From Cypionkella psychrotolerans (GTDB lineage Bacteria > Pseudomonadota > Alphaproteobacteria > Rhodobacterales > Rhodobacteraceae): 64,000 nucleotides of DNA. The notes beneath the pieces are model-generated. The model saw only the letters and a program-made list of their open reading frames with translations, ran no database searches and was not told where the DNA came from. Positions 55,989 through 63,932 of this stretch are shown here, one piece after another. Each line of letters opens with the position of its first letter. Positions within the stretch are counted from its first letter, which is position 1. The position numbers were made by a program, and so were the translations under genes. The stretch lies in contig NZ_LGIC01000006.1 of NCBI RefSeq assembly GCF_001294535.1, forward strand, positions 62,001 to 126,000. Direction: 5' to 3'.

Positions 55989-57112
55989 TGCCCCCCAACA
56001 CCAGCCCCAAAATCGGCATCATCGGTCTCGGCACAATGGGCTTAGGGATCGCGCAAATCTTTGTACAGGCTGGTTTTTTCACCGTCGCCACCGATGCCCA
56101 GCCGCCTGCCCGCGCCAGTGCACGTCAACGCATGTCCGACGCCCTGAACGCTCGCGTCACTGCCGGAAAGCTCACCCCAGAGGCCCGCGATGCGACGCTG
56201 TCCAATCTGCACATCACCGCAAGCCTCGCCGAGCTCGCGCCCTGCGATCTGGTGATCGAGGCCATCATCGAGCGCCTCGATGCCAAAGAGGTGCTGTTCA
56301 GCGAACTCGAAACCATCCTGGCGCCAAATGCCATCCTCGCCACCAACACCTCCTCGATTCCTGTCGCCGCCATAGCCAGCACCGCGCAACACCCAAACCG
56401 CATCCTCGCCCTACACTTCTTCAACCCGCCCACCGCGATGAAGCTGGTCGAACTCGCACCCCACGCGGGCACCTCGACAGCAGCCCTGACCCTCGCCCGC
56501 GAAATCACCGAGGCCGCAGGCAAAACCGTGATCCAATGCCCCGACCGCCCCGGATTCATCGTCAACCGCTGTGCGCGACCCTATTACGGCGAAGCCCTCG
56601 CCCTGCTGGAAGAAGGCCACCCTGCGGAAGAAATCGACGCCGCGATGATGGCCGCTGGATACCGTCTCGGCCCCTTCGCGTTGATTGATCTGATCGGCGC
56701 TGACATCAACCTTGCGGCCACCGAGGGCCTCAGCGCGGCTATGCAAAACCACCCCCGCTACCACGTCTTCGCAGCCCTCAAAGCCCAAGCCGCCAGCGGA
56801 AACTTAGGCCGCAAATCCGGCCAAGGCTTCCTATACCCCGCGCAAACCACTGCAAAAGCCAACCCCGAAATCGCCCTTCGCATTGAGGCAACTCTAATAA
56901 ACGAAGCCGCATGGCTGCTCAATGAAGGCGGCACCACGCCCGAAGGCATCGACACCGCAATGAAATTGGGCCTCAACTTCCCGCGCGGCCCGTTCGTTGC
57001 CCTAGCCCTTCACACAACCCCAAAAGTCCTCACCACCCTACAATCCCTCGCAGCAAAAGCCCCCGAGGCCCTAAAATCCCGCTACGCCCCCGCCCCTTAT
57101 CTCACCCGGTGA
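55985..57112 (+). CDS. 3-hydroxyacyl-CoA dehydrogenase
   Basis: 375-residue NAD-dependent dehydrogenase. The Rossmann motif IGIIGLGTMGLGIAQIF is near residues 11-27, the catalytic region is ILALHFFNPPTAMKLVELAP, and NRCARPYYGEALALLEEG is typical of the C-terminal domain. The extra length compared with 280-290 residues comes from a second C-terminal 3HCDH-like module (EGIDTAMKLGLNFPRGPFVA). The ATG at 55985 overlaps the hydratase stop; the frame is open upstream within that gene. Confidence 0.93.
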   Translation: MMPPNTSPKIGIIGLGTMGLGIAQIFVQAGFFTVATDAQPPARASARQRMSDALNARVTAGKLTPEARDATLSNLHITASLAELAPCDLVIEAIIERLDAKEVLFSELETILAPNAILATNTSSIPVAAIASTAQHPNRILALHFFNPPTAMKLVELAPHAGTSTAALTLAREITEAAGKTVIQCPDRPGFIVNRCARPYYGEALALLEEGHPAEEIDAAMMAAGYRLGPFALIDLIGADINLAATEGLSAAMQNHPRYHVFAALKAQAASGNLGRKSGQGFLYPAQTTAKANPEIALRIEATLINEAAWLLNEGGTTPEGIDTAMKLGLNFPRGPFVALALHTTPKVLTTLQSLAAKAPEALKSRYAPAPYLTR

Positions 57113-57117
57113 TCCCC

Positions 57118-58242
57118 ATGTCTGACGCCTATTTCCTCTACCACTCCATCGGCATGTATCCCGGCAAAACCGCCGATCTGGCCGCAGCGATGACCGAATT
57201 TGCCGGGGTCTGGGGCAAGCCAGATGACAGCCAATGGGCCTATGCGCTAGGCAAACGCCAGAATTTCATCGATCGCTGGCGTGCGATCCTGAACGCCCCG
57301 GCGCAGTCGATCACCGCCACCGAAAACGTCACCGCCGCCTTCCATGCGTTGCTGACCTCATTGCCTCAATCTCACCTTAAAGGTCGCAAAGTGCTGGTCG
57401 GAGCCGATTGCTTCCCCTCCAACCATTTCCTGTTGAATGGCATGGCCGAGAAATACGGTTTCACCCTGCACACCGTGCCCCTGCGCCAAGGCATGGGCTA
57501 TGTCGAAGATGAAGACTTTATCGAAGCATGGACCCCAGACGTTGGCCTCGCCTTACTGACATGGGTGTCCTCACTTACCTCGCACCGTATTGATCTCAAA
57601 CGCATGGTCGCCCACGGTCGCCGCATGGGCAGCCTGATCGGCACCGATATCACCCAAGCCGCAGGCCTGATCCCCTATGACGTGATGGCCCCCGAGGTTG
57701 ATTTCACCGTCTCGACCAGCCTCAAATGGATGTGTGGCACCCCCGGCGCAGGTATCCTATATGTCAGCCCCCGCCTGACCCCGCATTGCCACCCCGAGCA
57801 GCGCGGCTGGTTCAGCCAATCCAACCCGTTCAACTGGGACATCACCGCGTTCCAATACGCCCCCGACATTCGGCGCTACGACAGTGGCACTCCCGGCACG
57901 ATGGCCGCCCTCGCCAGCCTGCCCGCGTTGGACTGGCACGCCACCCAAGACCAAAGCGCGCTCCTAGCCCACAACCGCCAACTGACCGCCCGCCTCATTG
58001 AGGCCGCCGACGCGCTCAACCTCACCTTACTCACCCCCCGCGCGCCCGAAAAACGCGGCGGCTCGATCATGCTGCGCCTGCCCGACAGTCATAACGCCGC
58101 CGAAGTGGTCAACAAACTGCGCGCCCAAGGCATCACCACCGATGCCCGCAGCCAAACCCTGCGGCTCTCTCCCGGCAACCTGACCACGCTGGCAGGCACC
58201 GAAACCCTGATCGCGGCGCTTACGAACCTGCTGCGCCCTTAA
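57118..58242 (+). CDS. Kynureninase-like class-V PLP enzyme
   Basis: 374-residue PLP-dependent protein related to kynureninase. The PLP aspartate region is IGTDITQAAGLIPYDVM and the Schiff-base lysine is in STSLKWMCGTPGAGILYV; WFSQSNPFNWDITAFQYA and RRYDSGTPGTMAAL match the kynureninase plan. It differs strongly from KynU at 28036 in the N-terminal substrate region (no YLDGNSLG motif). Its place at the end of the anthranilate-CoA operon suggests either a second kynureninase or an enzyme acting on a pathway amino intermediate. The ATG at 57118 is preferred to a GTG at 57109. Confidence 0.82.
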   Translation: MSDAYFLYHSIGMYPGKTADLAAAMTEFAGVWGKPDDSQWAYALGKRQNFIDRWRAILNAPAQSITATENVTAAFHALLTSLPQSHLKGRKVLVGADCFPSNHFLLNGMAEKYGFTLHTVPLRQGMGYVEDEDFIEAWTPDVGLALLTWVSSLTSHRIDLKRMVAHGRRMGSLIGTDITQAAGLIPYDVMAPEVDFTVSTSLKWMCGTPGAGILYVSPRLTPHCHPEQRGWFSQSNPFNWDITAFQYAPDIRRYDSGTPGTMAALASLPALDWHATQDQSALLAHNRQLTARLIEAADALNLTLLTPRAPEKRGGSIMLRLPDSHNAAEVVNKLRAQGITTDARSQTLRLSPGNLTTLAGTETLIAALTNLLRP

Positions 58243-58249
58243 CCATTCG

Positions 58250-58321
58250 CCTTGGCAGAAATACTCCGCTGGATTGCGTTTCTATCGCTTTCATCTTGGC
58301 TCAAATATCCCCACCGGCGGC
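58250..58321. repeat. Two tandem dispersed-repeat copies, orientation A
   Basis: CCTTGGCAGAAATACTCCGC at about 58252-58271 and TTTCATCTTGGCTCAAATAT followed by CCCCACCGGCGGC at about 58289-58321. Both lie just after the kynureninase-like gene. Confidence 0.7.
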
Positions 58322-58431
58322 ATCGGCCCTTCCCGCGAAAGCCCCCGGCGCAGAACAAACCGCATCCGCCAAAGCCTTAACAAACCCTAAACGTCTAAAA
58401 CCACTCCATTGAAAAACAACAATTTTCCAAA

Positions 58432-58450
58432 CGGTCCCAACGCGGGACCG
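58432..58450 (+). promoter_or_regulatory. Leader hairpin upstream of metY
   Basis: CGGTCCC-AACGC-GGGACCG is a 7-bp stem 71 bases before the metY start. CAACGCGGGA in it could alternatively pair with TCCCGTTG at about 58461-58468, giving a competing fold. It does not match any SAM or SAH riboswitch consensus I can recall. Confidence 0.35.
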
Positions 58451-58520
58451 CGTCATTCTTTCCCGTTGCCCGACTCTGCTGGCCAGCCTACCCTGCGCCC
58501 ATTCATTCCCGGAGGACACC

Positions 58521-59807
58521 ATGACCGCACCCCTAGGCTTCGACACCCTTGCCATCCACGCAGGCACCGCCCCCGACCCCGCGACGGGCGCGCGGCAGGT
58601 TCCGATCTATCAAACCACCGCTTACGTTTTCCGCGACGCCGAGCACGCCCGCAAACTTTTCGGCCTGCAGGAAGTCGGCTACATCTACTCCCGCCTGACC
58701 AACCCCACCGTCTCGGCGCTGGCCGACCGGGTCTGCGCCCTAGAAGGCGGCGCGGGAGCGATTTGCTGCTCCTCGGGCCATGCAGCCCAAATCATGGCGC
58801 TGTTTCCGCTGATGGGGCCGGGCCTGAACATCGTCGCCTCCTCGCGGCTCTATGGCGGCACGATCACCCAGTTCAGCCAGACCATCAAACGCTTCGGCTG
58901 GTCGGCAAAATTCGTTGACACCGAAGACCTGCTGGCCGTCGAACACGCCATCGACGCCAACACCCGCGCGATCTTTTGCGAGACTATCGCCAATCCCGGC
59001 GGCTATGTCTCTGACCTCGACGCCCTCGCCCGTATCGCGGATCAAGCTGGTATCCCCCTGATCGTCGACAACACAACCGCCACGCCTTACCTCTGCAAAC
59101 CCATCGAGCATGGCGCCACCCTCGTGGTCCATTCGGCCACCAAATACCTGACCGGCAACGGCACGGTCACCGGCGGGGTCGTGGTGGATTCGGGCAAATT
59201 CGACTGGTCGGCGTCGGATAAATTCCCCAGCCTCAGCCAGCCCGAACCCGCTTATCACGGCCTCACCTTCCACGCCGCCTTGGGGTCGATGGCCTTCACC
59301 TTCCATTCCATCGCCGTCGGCTTGCGCGATCTGGGCATGACGATGAACCCGCAAGGCGCGCATTATACGCTGATGGGGATCGAAACCCTCGGCCTACGCA
59401 TGCAGCGCCATGTTGAGAACGCCAAGATCGTCGCGGAATATCTGGAGCAAGATCCTCGGGTGGAGTTCGTGACCTATGCGGGCCTGCAGTCCTCGCCCTA
59501 TCGCAAACGGGCCGAGTCGATCACCCCGAAAGGCGCGGGGGCCTTGTTCACCTTCGCGGTGAAGGGCGGCTATGATGCCTGCGTCAAGCTGGTGGACAGT
59601 GTGAAACTGTTCAGCCATGTCGCCAACCTTGGCGACACCCGCAGCCTGATCATCCATCCGGCCTCGACCACTCACAGCCAGTTGGACGATGAGGCAAAAA
59701 TCCGCTCGGGCGCCGCGCCGAATGTGGTGCGGCTGTCGATCGGGATTGAGGATGTGAAAGATATCATCGCCGATCTGGATCAGGCCTTGGCGGCGGCTAC
59801 GTCGTAA
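58521..59807 (+). CDS. metY: O-acetylhomoserine aminocarboxypropyltransferase (sulfhydrylase)
   Basis: 428-residue PLP enzyme of the Cys/Met metabolism family that makes homocysteine from O-acetylhomoserine and sulfide. It begins GFDTLAIHAGTAPDPATGAR, has IYSRLTNPTVSALADRV, and the PLP lysine is in VVHSATKYLTGNGTVTGGV. The C-terminus NVVRLSIGIEDVKDIIADLD is typical. GGAGGA precedes the ATG. It is monocistronic, with a terminator and a repeat pair following. Confidence 0.95.
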   Translation: MTAPLGFDTLAIHAGTAPDPATGARQVPIYQTTAYVFRDAEHARKLFGLQEVGYIYSRLTNPTVSALADRVCALEGGAGAICCSSGHAAQIMALFPLMGPGLNIVASSRLYGGTITQFSQTIKRFGWSAKFVDTEDLLAVEHAIDANTRAIFCETIANPGGYVSDLDALARIADQAGIPLIVDNTTATPYLCKPIEHGATLVVHSATKYLTGNGTVTGGVVVDSGKFDWSASDKFPSLSQPEPAYHGLTFHAALGSMAFTFHSIAVGLRDLGMTMNPQGAHYTLMGIETLGLRMQRHVENAKIVAEYLEQDPRVEFVTYAGLQSSPYRKRAESITPKGAGALFTFAVKGGYDACVKLVDSVKLFSHVANLGDTRSLIIHPASTTHSQLDDEAKIRSGAAPNVVRLSIGIEDVKDIIADLDQALAAATS

Positions 59808-59813
59808 GAACCG

Positions 59814-59853
59814 GCAAGCCCAGACCGCTATCCAGTCCGGGCTTGCTCTTTTT
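59814..59853 (+). terminator. Terminator of metY
   Basis: GCAAGCCC (59814-59821) pairs with GGGCTTGC (59839-59846), followed by TCTTTTT, starting 6 bases after the stop. Confidence 0.85.
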
Positions 59854-59854
59854 G

Positions 59855-59926
59855 AAATACTCCCGCCGGAGGCTTCTGAGGCTAATGTCGGACGCCTCCG
59901 GCGGGAATATTTATGCCAATGTGAAA
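59855..59926. repeat. Inverted pair of the dispersed repeat between convergent genes
   Basis: AAATACTCCCGCCGGAGGC (59855-59873) and GCCTCCGGCGGGAATATTTA (from 59894), continuing to TGCCAATGTGAAA. Thirteen bases pair perfectly (59861-59873 with 59894-59906). It lies between metY and the convergent SIMPL gene. Confidence 0.8.
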
Positions 59927-59933
59927 CGCAAGA

Positions 59934-60623
59934 TCACTCGATGATCTCGTAGGTGATCGTCACCGAAGCCGTCATGCCGATTTGACCCGAGGCCACGGGC
60001 ACCGCCGAAGCCGCTTTAGCCTCGTCGCGGAACATCGGCATCGGCGCGCCATAGCCTGCGCTTTCGGTGATTGACTCGATCTTGCCCAGTTTCACCCCAG
60101 CAGCGACAGTCAGCAATTCAGCGCGGGCCTTCGCGTCAGCCACAGCGGCTTTGCGGGCTTCATCTTGCGCCGGGCGCGGGGCCGCGAGATCGAAGGTGAT
60201 GCCGTTCAGCGTGTTCGCGCCATCGGTGATGCTGGCATCCAGCACGGTGCCCAAGGTGTCCAATGCGCGCACCCGCACGCTCAGCATGTTCGAGGCGACA
60301 TAGCCCGCGATTTTCGGGGTTTGGCCTGCGTCATAGCCGACCCAGTTCGGGTTCAGTGACAGGTTTGAGGTTTGCAGATCGCGGTCTTCGATCCCCGCCG
60401 ATTTCAGCCGATCCATCACAGTTTGCAACGCCTTGGAATTGGCGGCCATTGCCTCGGCTGCCGATGGGCCATCGGTCGTGACCCCAAGCGAAATTGTCGC
60501 CATGTCGGGCGTGACCTGAACGGTGCCCTCACCCGTGACAGTGATCACATTATCGGCAAGTGCTGGTGCCGCAATCGGCAAAACGAGGGCAGCAGACAGC
60601 AGCAGGGCATTAAGAACACGCAT
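59934..60623 (-). CDS. SIMPL domain (DUF541) periplasmic protein
   Basis: 229-residue protein with a Sec signal (LNALLLSAALVLPIAAPALA) followed by the family start NVITVTGEGTVQVTPDMATI. The rest (IEDRDLQTSNLSLNPNW, AVADAKARAELLTVAAGVKL) fits the SIMPL/YggE family of unknown or stress-related role. GGAGG lies 5 bases upstream of the ATG at 60623. Confidence 0.92.
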   Translation of the reverse strand: MRVLNALLLSAALVLPIAAPALADNVITVTGEGTVQVTPDMATISLGVTTDGPSAAEAMAANSKALQTVMDRLKSAGIEDRDLQTSNLSLNPNWVGYDAGQTPKIAGYVASNMLSVRVRALDTLGTVLDASITDGANTLNGITFDLAAPRPAQDEARKAAVADAKARAELLTVAAGVKLGKIESITESAGYGAPMPMFRDEAKAASAVPVASGQIGMTASVTITYEIIE

Positions 60624-60795
60624 GGGAACCTCCAAATGTTATGCGTCTTAGGTGTAATGCTATGACGTTGACCGCAAGCCATTCCTTGGCGGCACGCCTG
60701 CCTTTTTCTTTCCTTCGGCAAAAAGCTGCTATAGGAAGGGCAAAACCAGCCGTAGAGCGTTTCCGGCGGTGCCCCCAATGTGCTAGACCCGTGAA

Positions 60796-63700
60796 ATGAA
60801 ACCAGCTTTTGCACTCGACTTCCGGGATGAAACCATCAGCTTGCTGCACCGCTCTGGCGGTGGTTGGCAGTTGGTGGGGGCTGTTCCGCTTGACACGCCC
60901 GATCTGACCGAGGCTTTGGGCTATCTGCGCGCCACAGCCCTTGGCCTGTCGCCACGCGGGATGACCACCAAGCTGGTGATCCCGAATGACCAGGTCCTGT
61001 ACCTGACCGTCCATGCACCGGGGCCGGATGAGGCCACGCGCCACGCGCAGGTTGTGGCGGCGCTTGAAGGCCGCACGCCCTATGATGTCGCCGATCTGGC
61101 GTTTGATTACACCGGCTCCGGGCCAGAGGTGCAGGTGGCGGTGATCGCCAAAGAGACCTTGGCCGAGGCGGAAGGTTTTGCCGCCGAGCATCGCCTAAAC
61201 CCGATTGCCTTCGTCGCGGCCCCCGAGCCGGACAGCTTTGCGGCAGAGCCTTGGTTTGGCCTGTCGTCGCTGGCCCCTTCGCTGATCCCGAAAGGCGCAA
61301 AGGTCGAGCGCGACAGTCGCCCGGTGATGATCGTGGCGCGCAGCTTTGGCGCTGCGGCGCAAGTGGTCGAAGCTGTTGTTGAGACGCCGGTTGAAGCGCT
61401 CGCACCGATACTGCGGGGTGCGCCAGAGTCTGAGGTTGTGAGTGAGCCTGAGGTTTTGGAGCCTGTGGTTGCGGAACCTGTGGCTGAGGTTGAGCCGGAA
61501 GTTGTGGTTGAGCCGGAAACTGTCATCACACCAGACGATCTGTCCGAGACGGAAATTAGCCCCGAGCCCGAAGATCTGCTTGCGGCGGAGGCTGTGTTAG
61601 CCCCCGAAGCCTATGTTGCAGCCGCCGATGATATCCCGCCTGCAGCGGTTGCGGCGGAAGAAACTTGGCTGCCTGCCGATTATGCGTCGCGCGCCGCCTA
61701 TGAAGATGACGCGCCGCATATGCCATCGCTGCCCGCCTCGCCACTAGATGACGACAATGCATTGATTGCGGCCCTCGCCGATACGCTGTCGGCGCCGATC
61801 CCGCAGCCTGCGCCACCATCCCCCGCTCCGCCTGCGCCGCGCAAGCCGGTGGTCGAGGTGGAAGAAGCGCCGATGGCTTTGGATGTCTCTGATGATGCGG
61901 CTGAGGCTGATGAGGTCGAGCCGCAGGGCGCTGATGCGATCCGGGCCGCGATTTCGGCCAAGGCGGCACGGGTGATTGATCCGATCATCGCCGATGATTT
62001 GCCGCCGATGCCTGCGGCTGCGGCTTTGGGTGCGTTCTCCAGCCGCCGTCAGGGCAATGAGACGCTGCTGAACAAAGCCCCGGCGCTCGGGGCGGCAAAA
62101 GCTGGAGTGCCGCGCCCGACCGCTGCAAAGCCGCTGGCTGCGATTCAAGGCTTTGGGGCGCAAGGCTTGGAGACGCAAGGACCGGGGATCGCGCGCGCGC
62201 CAATCGCAAAACCGGATCTGGCGGCGAAACCGACAAAGCCCGGCAAACCCGGTTTGCGCGGTCTGTCGGCTTTGGTCTCGGGCTCAAGTGCCGCTGCGAC
62301 CAAACCCCGCACCAAGGTCGCGATCCCTTCAGCCCTGCCGCCACTGAAATCCACCGATGCTGCGGGTGCAGGCCTGCCCAAGCCGCAAGTGACGCGCCCC
62401 GCCGCGGCTCGCGGCCCCGGTGGCTTTGCGGCCCGCGAACCGGTGCGCGGCAAACCGCGTTATCTTGGGCTGCTGCTGACGGTGGTCTTGCTGTTCCTGT
62501 TGGCGATGATTGCGGCTTGGTCTTCCTATTCGCTTGGCGCTTGGAACACCGGGGCAGAAGCGCCGGTGCAGGTTGGCGCGGACAATCCAGACGGCACGGA
62601 CGTTCCTGCGGCAGAGATGCCGGATGCCAATGATGAGATGTTGGCCGATATGCAGGACCCGGCAGAGTTGTCGGATACCGCTTCGGCCAGCGATCCAGCC
62701 GTGCCTTCGGTTGAAGGCGCAGTGGCCTCGCCCGATGCGGCGGATTTGAGTGGCCCCAGCGCCGAGCCTGCGCCGGCGCTGGATGTCGCCGCTGAGACCA
62801 CAGCCCCTGTGAACCCGACGGCTGGCACCGATGATGAGATTTTCCTCGCCTCGATGGATGCCGCACCCCTGCCGCCCGATCCGCTGTCGCTGGTGCAACC
62901 ACTGGCGCAGGGCGACCAGATGCCCGCCGCACAGCCTGCGCCGCCGCCGTTTGGCACGGTGTATCAGTTTGAAGCCAATGGCGCGATCACGCCAACGCCC
63001 GAGGGGATCATCACGCCCGAGGGCGTTTTTCTACGGGCGGGCAAGCCGTCTCGGGTGCCAACCGCGCGCACCGAAGCGGTGATCGCGGCGGCGGCGGCGA
63101 CAAACCCAACGGTTGCAGCAGCAGCCCAGCCCGATGCGGCGGCGCCCCCCGCAGCTGCGCCGCCTGTTTATGCTGATCCCGCCTTGGCGGGCAAAAAGCC
63201 AAAAACCCGGCCCGCGGGGCTGACGCCGCCCGCTGCAGCCGGTCAGGGCGCCTTGGCACCCGAGGTCGATAGCCGCCTTGCTGGGCTGCGCCCAACCGCC
63301 CGCCCCACCAGCATCCTGTCGGCGGGACGCCAAGCGCAGCAAGCCTCGGCTGCAGCGTCGCTGACCGCACAGGCCGAAGCGCTGAACCAAGAGGCGGCCT
63401 TAACCAGCGGGTCGAAGCTGGCAGTGGCGATCAGCCGCAAGCCTGCCGCGCGCCCGCGTGACCTGAGCCGCGCCGTGGAAGCCGCTGTCGCAGCCGTCGC
63501 CCGCGAACCGCAGCCGGAGCCAGAACCCGCCGCAGAACCGCAGCCGCGACTAGCGGCGATCCCCGACAAAAGCTCTAGCGCCGAAGCTGATGGTGAGCCT
63601 GATGTGGTTTCAGCAGCACCAAAGATCCCGACCAAGGCCACGGTGGCAAAGCAGGCAACATTCAAGAACGCCATCAACCTGTCAAAACTGAACTTGATCG

Positions 63701-63879
63701 GGGTTTATGGCACGCAATCAAAGCGTTACGCTTTGGTGCGCACGGCAGCGGGGCGCTATAAGAAAGTGCGTGTTGGCGATACGATTGACGGTGGCGGCCG
63801 CGTCGCTGCAATCACCGCGACCGAAGTACGTTACCAAAAAGGCGGTCGTTTGGTGGCCTTGGCGATGCCCAAGGGCTAG
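60796..63879 (+). CDS. Large protein with PilM/GspL-like and GspC/PilP-like ends
   Basis: 1027 residues in four parts. Residues 1-180 look like the actin-fold cytoplasmic part of GspL or PilM (FALDFRDETISLLHRSGGGW, RHAQVVAALEGRTPYDVADL). Residues about 190-550 are Pro/Ala/Glu-rich and probably disordered. One membrane helix follows (LGLLLTVVLLFLLAMIAAWS, about 557-576). Then comes a long Ala/Pro-rich periplasmic part with a compact C-terminal domain resembling the GspC HR or PilP domain (LNLIGVYGTQSKRYALVRTA, KKVRVGDTIDGGGRVAAITA). No other secretion or pilus gene is seen in the window. The function is unknown; the domain calls rest on pattern recognition. Confidence 0.7.
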   Translation: MKPAFALDFRDETISLLHRSGGGWQLVGAVPLDTPDLTEALGYLRATALGLSPRGMTTKLVIPNDQVLYLTVHAPGPDEATRHAQVVAALEGRTPYDVADLAFDYTGSGPEVQVAVIAKETLAEAEGFAAEHRLNPIAFVAAPEPDSFAAEPWFGLSSLAPSLIPKGAKVERDSRPVMIVARSFGAAAQVVEAVVETPVEALAPILRGAPESEVVSEPEVLEPVVAEPVAEVEPEVVVEPETVITPDDLSETEISPEPEDLLAAEAVLAPEAYVAAADDIPPAAVAAEETWLPADYASRAAYEDDAPHMPSLPASPLDDDNALIAALADTLSAPIPQPAPPSPAPPAPRKPVVEVEEAPMALDVSDDAAEADEVEPQGADAIRAAISAKAARVIDPIIADDLPPMPAAAALGAFSSRRQGNETLLNKAPALGAAKAGVPRPTAAKPLAAIQGFGAQGLETQGPGIARAPIAKPDLAAKPTKPGKPGLRGLSALVSGSSAAATKPRTKVAIPSALPPLKSTDAAGAGLPKPQVTRPAAARGPGGFAAREPVRGKPRYLGLLLTVVLLFLLAMIAAWSSYSLGAWNTGAEAPVQVGADNPDGTDVPAAEMPDANDEMLADMQDPAELSDTASASDPAVPSVEGAVASPDAADLSGPSAEPAPALDVAAETTAPVNPTAGTDDEIFLASMDAAPLPPDPLSLVQPLAQGDQMPAAQPAPPPFGTVYQFEANGAITPTPEGIITPEGVFLRAGKPSRVPTARTEAVIAAAAATNPTVAAAAQPDAAAPPAAAPPVYADPALAGKKPKTRPAGLTPPAAAGQGALAPEVDSRLAGLRPTARPTSILSAGRQAQQASAAASLTAQAEALNQEAALTSGSKLAVAISRKPAARPRDLSRAVEAAVAAVAREPQPEPEPAAEPQPRLAAIPDKSSSAEADGEPDVVSAAPKIPTKATVAKQATFKNAINLSKLNLIGVYGTQSKRYALVRTAAGRYKKVRVGDTIDGGGRVAAITATEVRYQKGGRLVALAMPKG

Positions 63880-63906
63880 AACGGTCATGCGTTTATCTTG
63901 TACGAT

Positions 63907-63932
63907 ACTGCGCGCCAATATCTGCGCGCAGT
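63907..63932 (+). terminator. Hairpin downstream of the large protein gene
   Basis: ACTGCGCGC-CAATATCT-GCGCGCAGT is a perfect 9-bp stem 28 bases after the stop. No U tract follows, so it may only be a partial terminator. Confidence 0.5.

Noticed and set aside
58330-58520. Known SAM riboswitch before metY
   Set aside because: The conserved core sequences of the SAM and SAH classes I know are not present; only a simple hairpin and a competing pairing are visible.
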